A stretch of 64,000 bases of DNA from Chaetoderma sp. LZ-2023a (GCA_034401795.1 CM067365.1:17165166-17229165); one strand, 5' to 3'; counted from the stretch's first letter, positions 22,600 to 54,995 are shown. Made by a program: numbers and translations. The notes: generated by a model from the letters alone, not told the origin.

Positions 22600-23830
22600 A
22601 CCAATTGAGGAGGAAAATGTTAAAGCAAAAGTAGCAAAAGAGAGTTTACCTGCATACAACAGACATTCACCAGCACATGAAAATAGAAACACAATTACCA
22701 AAGTAATCCGTCTAGAGAGGAAAAAATCAAAATGCTAACAACTCCCTGAACGAAAGAAATAGAGAGAAACTATTGGTAGAATTTCAAGAGATGAAACAAA
22801 GTCATAGAAAGACGTATTACCAGATAAGAACACTACACACTGGCTCCCTGAAAAGGTAAAATAAACCAGTGCAAGACAAACAGTAGATGCAAACAGTATA
22901 CAGAATCAGAACAATAGACAACATCTCACCACACAAATCTAAGTAAGTGTAACCCATACTATTGCAAGCCAGAACACTAGACATGTGGATAGGTCCACCC
23001 AGAAAAGCATACAACCTACACAGCCAGGACAACGATTCAAAACAAATGATAACGAACATCACTCATACGCAGAGGTTGCATCAAATCTGGCAACACAAAC
23101 TGATCAAAGGTCTCAAACCGGAAGCCAGGGATATCAGAGCCATGGCAATGTTATTTATTCTAACCAGAATATTAGGATTGCAAATTGAGAAAACCAAAAC
23201 AGAAAAAATGTGCTAGTACTTGGAAGTTCTACACTTCACACACTAAGTGGCCGTTATATATCCACATCCACCATAAATATTACAATATGATCCTTTGGTG
23301 GGGCAAGGATAGATCATATCATTGACAAACTTGGCCAATTCCTTCACGAAAGCCACAATGATGTGATTGTAGTAATGACACTGGGAGAAGGAAACTATAT
23401 GGGATGATTGCAGGCTATACAAATTCAGTTAGACAAATCGAAATACTCTCTCCTGACACAAAAATATTAATATCCTCATTATTTCCTAGATCAACAGATG
23501 CGTATCAAAACGAATTGGTGCAAGAATTCAATACTATGTTGTACTCTCTGACAAAACTGGTTAAATATAACCGTCATAAATAATACCCAACTGTTTGTTG
23601 AACCAAATGATGAGATATCCTGAAATCTTTTCCGGGATCAAATTCACCAATATCGTTATGGCACGGTGATGTTGTCCGATAATATAATGTATTAACTAGC
23701 TGAAACACTAAATGTTTCAATGTGGCGGAATTATACTGATGAAGAGAGTGAAGTTCAAGAAAATGTTCATTACAGACATACGACTGGGAGAGAACAAAGA
23801 TCCAAACCTCAAACACAATATCTGCATTCC
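22600..23830 (+). pseudogene. LINE first ORF with SGNH/GDSL-esterase-like domain
   Basis: The A-rich plus strand encodes a hydrophilic N-terminal part (SYAEVASNLATQTDQRSQTG) followed from about 23205 by VLVLGSSTLHTLSGRYIST, SFGGARIDHIIDKLGQF, NDVIVVMTLGEGNYM and, further on, LFVEPNDE and RYGTVMLSDNIMYLAETLN after frame changes. The G-S-S block, the SFGGARI block and the late histidine/asparagine-type block follow the order of SGNH hydrolase-like domains known from ORF1 of CR1/L2-type LINEs. Broken by several frameshifts. Directly followed by the endonuclease start. Confidence 0.6.
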
Positions 23831-23839
23831 AGATACCGG

Positions 23840-24150
23840 TATTGAATAGATATGCATGCCTATCAGATCAATATCAACAAATACGTTACCAACCGTGCAA
23901 ATCCCAAACCATGAAAACTTCAGTAACTCATCCATGCCAACCAACCATACAAACTATACAAACAGTACATCCTGGAAATGCAAAACCACAAAGAAACAAG
24001 CAAAATCAGACATACTTGCAAACATCGCCCCTGTATGCATGTACGCAAATAGTGACAGGCTTATGAATAAAAAAGCAGAATTAGAAACAGTTATACAGGA
24101 CATTCATCCAGCAATAATTTGTGAAGGGCTAGAAATATATCCATAAAACA
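23840..24150 (+). pseudogene. LINE second ORF start: apurinic endonuclease domain, truncated
   Basis: Reads ANIAPVCMYANSDRLMNKKA then ELETVIQDIHPAIICEGLEI, the beginning of the AP-endonuclease domain (usual form: N-x-L-x-NK-x-EL). It lies in order after the esterase-like ORF1, so both belong to one LINE. The sequence then switches to Gypsy-derived DNA at about 24180. Confidence 0.65.
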
Positions 24151-24179
24151 AGTGAATTGCAATTAAACGAATATGAGCT

Positions 24180-25060
24180 ACAGACTCCTCTACCTTCGCA
24201 AATTGCCATTTTATTTATCCAATGCCCTGGCACTTTCGAAAGACTTATGGAATGCGTCATTACACAGCTCCAATGACAAATTTGCCTTTGTTATTTAGAC
24301 GATGTGATAGTCTTTGGAAAGAGTTTTGAAGAGCCCTCTCAAAACCTACAGTTAGTACTAAACAGCAGTGTAACATCTACACACGCCAATGAACTGGACA
24401 GAACTTTTAAGTTTTGTCAGGCTCTACCAGTACCATCAGCGTTACATAGAGCCTTTCTATGATATCGCATGCCCACTGCAGTAATTAATCAAGAAATATA
24501 CTCTATTTGAATTAATCGACGTGCTAGAAACAGCTTCTCCTATTCTTGTGTATCCTCATCCAAACTCGCCGTCTATCTTAAACACTGATGCCACTGACAT
24601 TGGCATAGGTTCAGTGTTGTCTCGGTGACAGGATGGATACGGACGTGTGATAGCCTATGGCTTATGAATTTCGTCTTCCACTAAGAGCAATTAAGCCACC
24701 ATTAAGAAAGAACTACTAGCGGCAGTATTCTTTACCAAGCAATACAAGCACTTCTTGTATGTTAGAGAAATTAAGCAGCACATTGACCATGCTTCTCTGA
24801 AATGGCTGAAAGAGAAGAAAACCCCAGAGGGCCAGATAGCATGCTGGCAGGAAGCGGTGCAAAGTTACCAGTTCCTCGTGGAACATCGCCCAGGGCAGTA
24901 GGCAGTTTCTGTTTGGAAATACAACTCCTCTTGCCATCAGTCGTGTAACAGTGAAGTCCTCTCAGGACTCTCCAATCTTGGATGCGGTTGACTGGACAGA
25001 AGCCTCACAACGAGAAGTGCAAGCAACTAATGAGGGTTCCGAGCATTGCAATTGCTTGGC
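24180..25060 (+). pseudogene. Ty3/Gypsy polymerase relic (reverse transcriptase end and RNase H)
   Basis: Frames give FERLMECVITQLQ, then CLCYLDDVIVFGKSFEEPSQ, which holds the YLDD catalytic motif of Gypsy reverse transcriptase. The RNase H region follows: ILNTDATDIGIGSVLS, RVIAYG, KKELLAAVFFTKQYKHF, IDHASLKWLKEKKTPEGQIA and YQFLVEHRPGQ. Stops and frame changes occur throughout. No LTRs, integrase or gag found nearby. Confidence 0.85.
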
Positions 25061-25482
25061 ATCTTGGTGGTTCTAGGCCTATTAAAGAAGATCTCTCTCA
25101 TCACCCATCTGAGCTTACATATTCCTATCAGGGTTACGATCAGTTAAGTTAGGAAAATGACATGCTTTACTATGGCATGCGCTTAGTAATACATAAACGT
25201 TATACAAACTTAGTCTTGCAACAATTACGCAGGACACTTAGATGTAGAAATCTGATGTGATGCGAAATCTGACTATCGGCCATTGGCACTCTTATGCCAA
25301 AACTTGTAAATTTCAAAATAAAATAAAAGACGAACTGTTAATATTTGGGCAGGTTTGGTGGAGGCTGTTGCTGTAGTAGACAACAATATCGTCCACCAAA
25401 TTTGTTCAGAATTGTATACCAGATTCTTTGGTATATGCATTGCAAAAGATGAAACATTACCATCAAAGTGGTAAGTGCTTAC

Positions 25483-27421
25483 CAGGAATGGGGCGAAGCC
25501 CTTTGGCCTTAGGGCATGACTGGGCTCAAAGGGCTTGCAAATGTGCTTAAGCCCTATAGTCCAAAAAGTGCTTTGGGCTTGTGCTTGTGCTTCAAGCCCT
25601 TTTAAAGCCCTATTTCAAGCCCTTATAAAATTTTCACCTTGAATCGATACTTATAGAGTTATCAAATCATTGTTCTTTGCCATTCTACATTGCTACATAT
25701 TACAGGTAAACTTCTGCTGCTTATTTTGAAATTAATTTGACTGACATATTTAAAAATAAATAATTAGATAACACTCAGTAGCTTTCAAAGCCTACCTAAA
25801 AATTTCTTTAGGTGAATTCAGAATGAAATGGCCTAATTACATGTATTCATTATTTTAAGAGAATGGCCACAAAACCTGTTAAATATTTGGAAACTAATTT
25901 GAGTAGATTAAGCTGTTGCTGCCTTAACAAAAATATTAACCAAACGCTCAGCATGATATTTTGTACATCATATATAATTTGTTTTATCTGGCATGTCACG
26001 TCTACAGAGTTTCAAAACATTAACCCATTTTACTCCATATCCACTTTACTTAAATATGTGTTAAACGGTATATAAAAAAGGTGGTTAAAGGGAGACAAAT
26101 ACAGACATCTCTGAGTAGTTTGAAAGCAAGTTACATCCGTTTCAGTCAATATACTTTCAAAATGTTCAACAGGGCCAAGATTTAGCAACATTGAAATCAA
26201 CATTCTGAAAATTCAGAATGATATAGACCGAATGATTGATGGTGTTAACTGACCATTCTAGCGGCTCTTCTTATCTGGTCAATACAAAAGAATGAATTTC
26301 ACACCTCCCTGCTACCACACCTCTCACAAGATATATATCTGTCTTGTAATTACACAGATGTAGGTAATGCTACTGAATAGGAATGTCTTTTTAATGTAAG
26401 CTCCCACCACTCACCAGAATGACTCTCTCTCTCTCTCTTGATCTATCTCTGCCACTAGATAAGGTCTGATAAAATAACTTCTTTACAATGTAAACTATAT
26501 TCTGTCAAATATTTGGAAATTATTAGTGCAGAAGATGTTGCTGTCAGCAGCAATGGCTTCATGTCAAATTATTTTTCAAATGTTCTGCAACTTTTCTGTA
26601 TGGCTGCCTTGAAAGTATTCTTCAAGGAAATAATCAACCATTTAATGGTAAAATATGGTTAGAAGATGCCGATATATGCAGACCAAGCGAAGACAAGTGT
26701 TGAGAATTAAAGTTCTAGAATTGACCCAGTCATTCCAGTAGTAAAATTTAAGAATTAACCTTGAATTTGTCTACAAATGGACATTTCTCAAGTCCACAGC
26801 AGAGACTGGTAGGCTTGACCAGTATAGGGTTAAACCTTACAGAACAGATATGGGAAATGTGTTGTGATGTATGGAATATTTTGTTGAACCTTTTGAAACT
26901 AACTTCATTGGGAGCTGTTGATCTATGTCAGCAACATATTTCAGGCAAGTTAATTTCAACATACACAGCTTCTCGGTGGATCTGTATATTTGATTTGAAA
27001 ATGAGAAACAGAAATCTCAAGGGGTTAAATTGATAATACTTGGAACTCGTTAATGTACACCTAGCTGAAGTAGTTTTGTCCTTTTTCCTTTTACATGTTA
27101 GTTGTTAATTGCTGTTTATTCTAATACTACTACAAGATGTTGCTGAGAGACATTTCAACCGCACTATTCTCAAAATTAATACATGTGATAGTCATTTTGC
27201 ATATTCTTTGCATGTATGTATAAAGTTTTGACCAAACCTTAAATCAAACGGAATTATCAATTGGCTATTTCTTCAAGAGTGCTTAAGAGCTTGTGCTTGT
27301 GCTTAAACCCCTTGAAAACAGGGAGGGCTTGTGCTTAAGCTCTTTTTTAAGTGAAAAAGCATGTACTTGTGCTTAAGCCCTTTCAAAAGGGCCCTTTCAA
27401 AGGGGCTTCGCCCCATGCCTG
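25483..27421. mobile_element. hAT-like non-autonomous element with CTTAAGCCC-type arrays
   Basis: Left end CAGGAATGGGGCGAAGCCC; right end reverse-complemented CAGGCATGGGGCGAAGCCCC. The 8-bp flanks GTGCTTAC (25475-25482) and GTGCTTAA (27422-27429) match at seven positions. AAGCCC/GGGCTT-rich units repeat at 25495-25625 and inverted at 27280-27410. The interior holds hairpin-core and piggyBac-MITE-like segments (about 26500-26830). No coding sequence. Confidence 0.8.
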
Positions 27422-27429
27422 GTGCTTAA

Positions 27430-29150
27430 ATGGTTACGAGAGCTATACCACGATGAAATGCATAAAATGAGTAGAAATAGCTTGTCTGGATCAGATCCAA
27501 ATTAGTTCGAACATACATTTGATATTTCACTTCTCAGTGGGCGTATTACTATAAGATATCTAAGTCACAACTTTCTCACTCTGATACTGTTATGTTATTT
27601 TTTAGCAACGGTGATGTGGATATTATATACCCTACCTATGCTACATGTTCCAAATATGGCTCAAATGAGAACACCTGTCTTACGCCAGTCGATCTGTCAT
27701 GCTGTTCGATAGGGGAAGCCCCAATACATAGTCTCTTCTCTGATCAATGTGTATTTTGACTATGCCACTCTTGTCTCCAATCTGGAATTGAAATCTTTAG
27801 CCCAAGCTGGTATTGCACTCTCGCAGGAATCAATTAGCCACTGAGATGCTGTAGCTGTCGAGTTTAGGGTCAAAGTCGTGTGTATCAGGCATGTTTGTAT
27901 GTAGCTCGTGGAGGATCTTTCGAACTGTGGAATCTGAGACAGGTGGAAAAGAACACAGCTTCAGGAATGATCGTGTATGAATAGACCAAGTCACCTTTAA
28001 CTTCCCATAATGCCATAGCACACCACATAGCAATGTTTATTTGTTGGTTTCTGCAACCAATAATAAGCTTGGTCCGAACATCCAGGTCTGCACTTTCTTT
28101 GTATTCTTGGTGGTAATGAAACGGTTGACCAGTGGCCGTGGTTTTGAGAGAAAAGCTGATGCGGGACAGCCCATCGACTACGATGGAGAATAGTGTATGT
28201 CCAATATATCATCTAGTAATACTTCTGACCAGTCCAACTTGTAGCAAGGAGGGGTGGTTAGCCTTGGATGTCAGTCACACGGTTCAGTGGGAAGGTCAAA
28301 TGTAATACTGATCTTAAAGCGTTACTAACAATATATATATCTAGACATGTAAAGATCCACAATGTTGCCGTGCCACAACATCGCACTTTAGTTCATTCTT
28401 ATGTGCTGGTGTCCTATCCCAATCTCTGACACTCATAGGACATATCAGTATTCTTTAATGCCTCAAGACCTTGTGGCATCTTTCATCCTAAAGGGCTTTG
28501 GTGTCTTATTCGTCGATGGCTCCCATCGAATTCTGAGCTAAACAGAGTTCCCATGTTTCTTGAGCTTGCTCATAACCTGGTACTGTCCACTTCCGAGTCG
28601 TGTTGACATAACAACCCAGTATCAAGAATTACAATGATTTAATGTGGTGACATCTTTGTACTAAACTGGAGGAGTCTTGTAATCCGTCGACTTTCTGGTC
28701 TGTCAACATACCAATTAAAGATCATCTATCTGAATCACTGTCTCCAGTGCTGGGAGTTGTCTTGGTCATAATATTTGAAACTTCACATTGCTCCTCTGAT
28801 AGTACGCCCATTGTTCTTTGAATTTCTTATGTTCATACACCTGAAACAGATCATCTTTCAAGTGCAGAGCCATGTATGTACCTCTGCCATTCCTTGGCAT
28901 TTTATTCCAGTCATCATCTAACAATGAAAGCATCGTCACCATTCTAGTCAATTATGCAAAATCTGTTCCTGCTTGTCACCCCACTGTGAGACATCTATGG
29001 GCTCGTCAATCATGTTTGTCTCGGTGATCTCATAGTCTATGCCATTGTAGTCCTTTTGTCATCCTGCCATGCAAACATTTGCCTTCCATCATTGTGGGTT
29101 AGTATAGTTTCCTAGTCTTCCCTTTTAGAATCAGTTCCGGTATACTTAGC
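27430..29150. other. Unidentified, possibly degenerate coding DNA
   Basis: Minus-strand frames at 27830-28212 (for example HYHQEYKESADLDVRTKLII) and 28766-28951 (MPRNGRGTYMALHLKDDL, WAYYQRSNVKFQI) look more protein-like than average but are split by frame changes. I could not assign them to a family. A decayed transposon or retrogene is plausible. Confidence 0.3.
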
Positions 29151-29155
29151 TTAGT

Positions 29156-29156
29156 G

Positions 29157-29200
<44 letters not shown>

Positions 29201-29203
29201 TGT
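29156..29203. repeat. (GCGT)n microsatellite
   Basis: About eleven perfect GCGT/TGCG units. Confidence 0.95.
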
Positions 29204-29529
29204 GTGGGGTGGATCATCCATCCCCATCGCTATCAGCTTGTCAGAGGACAGGTTTGCTTGGCTTGATGTCATGATTGCTCGGATAAAGGAATGGTTAAAA
29301 GTAGCATACCATCTAAATGAGCATCTATGTTGGGATATAGGCCAATCGGGCCATATATTAGGCAATGGACTGTAATGGGCACTGTCCGGAGGTGGATGTT
29401 GACATCCATGGCATGCTGTGGAAGGTTGCGCTATAATGAAGAGGATCAGTTCTACCCGATACGGGACCATATCTATATTATCAAGGATTTTGTATCACGT
29501 TCTCATCATTCTGAACCACCAGTGATGTA

Positions 29530-30080
29530 ATCGACATGGCAGCAACAGCGTCCAGTCAAATTAGTTTTAAAATAGTCAACAGAATGTTTATTAGATAGTA
29601 AAGACATACAATTCATACAACGCGTCGGACTATTAAGCGCTAAAGACAGACTAGATCGAATTACTTATGATGTCTGATTATGACATCATCCTACACGTCA
29701 CGTAGTTGATTATGATGTCATATGATGGATAGATAAATTGGAAAGGTCCATTGAACGGCTCTCCTCTTTTTCAACAGGCCTGCTCACTATTATGACGCCA
29801 TATCCGCATCACCAACATCATATTTGCCAGATTTTAGTCCTGACCGCATCAGAATACTCTTAAGTTCACAACAGAATATTTTGTTTACATACACTACATT
29901 TTCATTTTGATGAATAATTTGAAATTAATGTGACTAGGCGCTGCCACAGGCTTAAATGTATAGTGACCTTGAATTTGGGATTCTGGTAATTCAGGGGTCA
30001 AAGCATATAAATAGATCACAACACTGCTAAAAAGTGGGCGGAACTTAGCTAGAAATGGACGAGGTATTAGCTAGCAATGT
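29530..30080. repeat. Hairpin-cored dispersed repeat, copy
   Basis: Contains GGCAGCAACAGCGTCCAGTC, AAATTAGTTTTAAAATAGTC, CATACAATTCATACAACGCG, TATGACATCAT and TATGATGTCATAT motifs, and ends with AAAAGTGGGCGGAACTTAGC. These blocks recur in the same order in many copies up to 60 kb. Confidence 0.7.
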
Positions 30081-30166
30081 CTGCCTCTATTTGTGGTATT
30101 CGTGTTAGTTTGGAAATAAAAACATCAATGAAAATGTAGATGATTGTGATATTTATTTCAAAACCT

Positions 30167-30349
<183 letters not shown>

Positions 30350-30689
30350 TGGATAAATAGAAAATAAAATATCAGAGTTAAATTAGAGATAAAATATTTG
30401 TAGAGATGTTTAAAGTAGAGGTGGGGTGGGGGTGGGGTGGGTTACTGCGCAGCTGTACGGTTTCAAACATTCAACACCTATGACTGACTTCACACTGATA
30501 TCAAATGGCCACATTTAGGTGCTATGACACAGACTTTCTCTGATGATTAGTCCACCATGTCCCTTTTCATGTTCTGAAAGGCATGAATTGATATTGGCAC
30601 TTTTTTTTGGACACCTTGAAATCTCAATTTGTCGCACTTTGGTGAGAATTGACCATATATGTGCATAGTCACTTGACATACGTTCTCCA

Positions 30690-50536
<19,847 letters not shown>

Positions 50537-50879
50537 CTGCGAAAATGTACACAATAAACTGATGATTTGATCAGAGTGACTAAGGAGGGGGGTCAATAAA
50601 GTTAAAGATGAATAGACAGCTTGATGGTTTGAATTGATGCATCCAAGAATCAAATTAGTTCATTTGTTTATTCATTCATTTCAATTTGTTCCTACATTCG
50701 TTCATCGCCCCAACAGCCGATTGGTCAATTGATCGATCAAGTGATGTTAGATTGTTGGTTAATTGGTTCGTTTGATCATACATTGTTCGTTTGTTCGAAC
50801 ATTTATTCGTTCATGCATTTGTTCATTCCTGCATTCATTCAACCACCGATTGAATGATTGACCGGTCGATCTATCTACC

Positions 50880-50982
50880 CATTCACCCACCATCAACTCA
50901 CACACACACCCACCCCCATCCACCCACTCAGCGACCCACTCAGCGACCCACTCAGCGACCCACTCAACCCCACCCCCCAACA

Positions 50983-51050
<68 letters not shown>

Positions 51051-51070
51051 CACACGCACACACACACACC
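50880..51070. repeat. CACC, CCACTCAGCGAC and (CGCA)n tracts
   Basis: Three CCACTCAGCGAC units (50920-50965) and about 17 ACGC units (50982-51052), then CA repeats. Upstream (50680-50870) lies an ATTGATCGATC/TTCATTCG-rich low-complexity stretch. Confidence 0.93.
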
Positions 51071-51287
51071 AAAGAACTCACAATTGCTACTCGTCGGCCC
51101 ATGATATGTCTGTGGTTGGCTGGTTCCTTAAGACTTTACGACTTCCTGGTATCGTGAGGTGAAGTCTGTAATTTGTAAGAAGAGGAGTATATAAACATAT
51201 TATGAATGAAAATACATTCATTGGCTTCGTTTCCTAAAGCAACCACAGAGCAAAGCATAGTGGTCCATTAACATGCCATCACACATG

Positions 51288-51316
51288 TCGTCGTCGTCGT
51301 CGTCGTCGTCGTCGTA
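51288..51316. repeat. (CGT)n microsatellite
   Basis: Nine CGT units. Confidence 0.95.
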
Positions 51317-51764
51317 GTCACTTGAATATGGTAAAAGAAAGCAGTGAGCAGTGACACTCACGAATACGCTAGCGCACAGATACGGGTGTGCTCCCTTTCT
51401 CCACCCTCTCTCATTTTTCCACAACTCGAACATCACTCCATTTCATTCCCTCCCCCCACTCGCCCACCTCTCTGTCAGCCACCCCCACCCACCCCTCTCA
51501 CGCACGCACGCGTACACAGACAGAGGTAATGTATAAAGCATATAATTTTTAGTTATGGTTACCTTTCAATGCTGCAAACGTAGTACAAAAGTAGATGATT
51601 CTTGTAGTCGAACTCGTCAAGCTTGTGTTCTACTCTCAAAAATCTCGGTCTATTTATTTAAAATACCCCCAGCTCTGTGTTTGCTTTAAAAACCTTGTCT
51701 ATTCATCGTTATTAACCACATCCACACTGAATTAAGGCAACTGCACAGGAAAAATGCGCACTAT

Positions 51765-51855
51765 TTCGAAAATAATCTGGCTGAAAACCGTTGCTGCATC
51801 GCGCAGCAACGCCTTCAAGTCAAACTATTTTCAAAATACTCAACACAGTATTTCT
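51765..51855. repeat. Hairpin-cored repeat, core only
   Basis: TATTTCGAAAATAATCTGGC, GTTGCTGCATCGCGCAGCAAC and GTCAAACTATTTTCAAAATA. Divergent stem with a perfect GTTGCTGC/GCAGCAAC apex. Confidence 0.75.
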
Positions 51856-52381
51856 TAATCGTAATAAGTTCATGATATCTGGTACGTGTAGGTCTTTTGG
51901 AAAGAGTTAGGCCTAATTGAGATAATCGATCGCGATCTGCTAGGTATTGAGAATGAAAGTAGGTCTGCATTCTGCCGAGTCATCATCGTTTATATATTAT
52001 ATCCCTCATAGCAACCTTTCAGGAACGGTGATCAATGCGATCTCATTATAGACCGATATAGGAAATTGACAGCATCAGTCGTGCCGTCGACTTTGCCATC
52101 ACGGTTGTTATTGTTTTTTCATCTAACGTTATTGTTGTTGTTTGGAAAAGTATTTTTTTGAAAAAAATGTCTAGTGACCCATTACAAGACTAGGCCCCGC
52201 CATTATCTTATACGGTAGACCTACAGTACTAATTATAACTCCAACTTGTCCGTATATTTTGCCCTCAGACGAGTACGCGTTAAATGAATTCTAAAGAGAA
52301 ATTCCAACTAGCGTATAATTTGTCGCAGTTATTAACCCGAGCGTCTAATGTCAAATACAAAGACGAACTCGACAGAACGCA

Positions 52382-52594
52382 TCAGCGCGCATGAATGAAC
52401 GTGTAAAGCGCGTGCGTATGAGCGTTGTACCCGTGCGCGCGCGCGTGTTGTAGCCTACCAGCTTGTTGGCGAAAAGCACTAACATGTTGACTACCATCGG
52501 GACCTATGCTCCCGAATGTGTCGTCATATAACGACGGAAATCGCTCACAATATGTGTCGGCGAAAGATGTAATGGCAACCGAAATCTCCTCCAT
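52382..52594 (-). other. Unassigned open frame; candidate 5' exon
   Basis: Minus-strand frame MEEISVAITSFADTYCERFP, SLYDDTFGSIGPDGSQHVSA, FRQQAG up to a good donor (CAAGCTG/GTAGGC, exon end at 52459). No family recognised. In another frame the last 39 bases before the donor (52497-52459) read MVVNMLVLFANKL and end in phase 0, as required to join the reductase exon at 50536. That would give KL-VTGSNKGIG, but the strand before the glycine turn is less hydrophobic than in relatives, so this is only a candidate first exon. Confidence 0.3.
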
Positions 52595-52884
52595 TCATTA
52601 CATGGGACTTTAGATTATACACGTGATACATGGGGTATAAACATTATACAATTTATACTGTGGCAATACAGTTTACACATTATTTACATGTCTCTATAGA
52701 TAAACATTGAAACAAAAAGTCTAGATTTACTACAGTAATGTGATTGGTTCTTTCCAGGCAAGCTATTTTCATATTAACTATTTTTCAGGTAACAATTTCG
52801 CTTTGTTTTCGGGTATTATCTTTAAGGGGTATGTTTGTTGGCCGTGTTTGTGCGACAGTTTCATCCTTTTTGGAACTAAGCAAC

Positions 52885-53045
52885 AACACCCAGTCAAATT
52901 AGTTTCAAAATATTCAAACATTTTTTTTAGAAATTGAGATTCAGGGATTTCAGAGATCGATCGATCCCAACAGGGGTGAAGTGTGATTGGCTCTAGAGAT
53001 GGGCGGAGCATAGCAAAAATTGGATTCCTCCATTTGGTCATTCTA
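52885..53045. repeat. Hairpin-cored repeat, half copy
   Basis: CAACACCCAGTCAAATTAGT, TTCAAAATATTCAAACATTT, GATCGATCGATCCCAACAGG and GATGGGCGGAGCATAGC. Confidence 0.75.
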
Positions 53046-53100
53046 CCTTCTGTCGCTCCCATGACCTAGATATTTAACCTTTTGACGTAGAAATTAATTA

Positions 53101-53160
53101 GTTCGTTCGTTCGTCCGTCCGTCCGTCCGTCCGTCCGTCCGTCCATCCATCCATCCATTC
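53101..53160. repeat. (TTCG)n-(TCCG)n-(CCAT)n microsatellite
   Basis: Three related tetramers in series: TTCG, GTCC and CCAT units. Confidence 0.93.
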
Positions 53161-53394
53161 ATTCTCTGACACAACACGATAATATGGATACAAATAACGC
53201 ATATTACCCTGCGTGCCCACGTTTATGTTCATGCAGTTACTAGATAATAACTGTTGACCATTCACGATTCTGTCAAATGTACGCAATGGCAGTCTCTTTA
53301 ATAATTAAACGCAACCTATTCAGCACCCACCCACATAACGTTAGTCACCGTATGCATGTTAAAACAATGGCGGATTCCAGTTTATCTATCACGC

Positions 53395-53720
53395 ATATGA
53401 CGCCATAATCAACTACGTGACGTGTAGACTGACGCCAAAATCTATCACGCCATGAATGAAGCAGATAGGTTCGTCACAAACGCTTAATTGATGACGGACT
53501 AATTAGCGTCGCTGTACGAATTGTATGGCTTTACTATTTAATAAAACATGCTGTTGAATATTTGGAAACTAATTTGTAAATTAGTTTCTAAATATTCAAT
53601 AGCTTTTCTGGAAATTAATAGTCAGGGAGTTCTGGAATAGATCCATCCCAACATCGACACAGCGTGTCTGGAACCTAGATAGAAATGGGTGGGGTATAGG
53701 TAAAACTGGATTCCTCATGA
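53395..53720. repeat. Hairpin-cored dispersed repeat, near-complete copy
   Basis: CATATGACGCCATAATCAAC, TACGTGACGTGTAGACTGAC, GTACGAATTGTATGGC, a loop-less stem ATTTGGAAACTAATTTGTAAA TTAGTTTCTAAATATTCAAT written across the centre, then ATAGATCCATCCCAACATCG and AAATGGGTGGGGTATAGG. Confidence 0.8.
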
Positions 53721-54247
53721 AGGCGGATTCAGCACTGGGAGGAGTATCAAACGGCTTATAATTGCTCTTATAAAGCTTCGTAGGTTATTGAGTATTTTAG
53801 TTGATAGTAACTGTTGAAACTTATATAAATAGTAATCTCGCGCTGTAATTTCTCACCATTCTTACCTGATGTATGCGAGGAATTTACAGATGAAAAGGTG
53901 TTGAAACGCATCCCCAATATAATAGGCCTAAGACATACATGGTTAACAATAACCTTACTCGCCCTGCTATCCTGCCTTTTCTATTGGATGCCTATGTTTG
54001 ATAGTACGAGGTTTGGTTAATGTGATTCTATTTCTGTGGCTCAGTTTCGGCATATATGATTCACTATAAAATTGAGCTTTACATCCACTATATGTTTACA
54101 CATTGGTAGATGTAGATAGATCACCCATCAATGCCTGTATAAATTGGTCGGATACTTTTTGTACTTTTTACTATTTCTTTGCTGTTTATTAGTAAGGCCC
54201 AATATGTCATTGCTTTATGCTGGACGATTCTGGGTCCTATATTAATG

Positions 54248-54259
54248 GGGGGGGGGGGG

Positions 54260-54291
<32 letters not shown>

Positions 54292-54345
54292 TATGTGTGT
54301 GGTGAGGGAAGGTGGGTGGGTGGGTGGGTTGGTGGGTGGGGGGGG
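54248..54345. repeat. G-run, (GCGT)n and (GGGT)n tract
   Basis: A run of about 11 G, eight GCGT units, GGTGGGTGGGTGG and a second G-run of ten. Candidate G-quadruplex. Confidence 0.93.
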
Positions 54346-54689
54346 GGATATGTGGTATAGGCCAGGTTCTCCAAAATATCATACATTTAGGCGTACTTTT
54401 ATTGACGTATGGCAGGTTTCTATGGAAACCTAATTGTACTTTCTCAATTCACACCTATCACTGCTCAAGATTTCACATCCACAAGTTAATATAGGGATAA
54501 TCAAGGTATCGATTAACTTTACTTGACAATCTATTTGCGGTTCCGTGTTTTGAATTATACATTAAAGAGAATACTATGCTTTTGTCGGCTGCTCTGGGAG
54601 ATGCTTGGTTGCAATTATATACCTCAGCCATGGAAGTAGTGTATTCCGAGGTACTTATACCGATCTACTATTTCAATGGACCTATCCAC

Positions 54690-54995
54690 GTTATCATCCA
54701 TCATATGCCGTCATAATCAACTACGTGACGTGTAGAATGACATAATAGTGAATGATGTCATTATGCGTTGTTGTACGAATTGTATGTATTTACTATTTAA
54801 TAAATATTCTGTTGAATATTTTGAAACTAATTTGACTGGGCGCTGTTGATGCCATAGTTACAAAATACTCAACAGCTTCCCTGTATCGTTTTCAGGAAAT
54901 TGATAGTTAGGGCATTCGGGGATCGTTCCATCCCAACATGGCGCTGGGTGGGTGGAGCTTAGCTAGAGGTGGGTGGGGCATAACTAAAACTGGAA
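54690..54995. repeat. Hairpin-cored dispersed repeat, copy
   Basis: CATATGCCGTCATAATCAAC, TACGTGACGTGTAGAATGAC, GTACGAATTGTATGTATTTA, GAATATTTTGAAACTAATTT, GGGCGCTGTTGATGCC and AGAGGTGGGTGGGGCATAAC. Confidence 0.82.
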
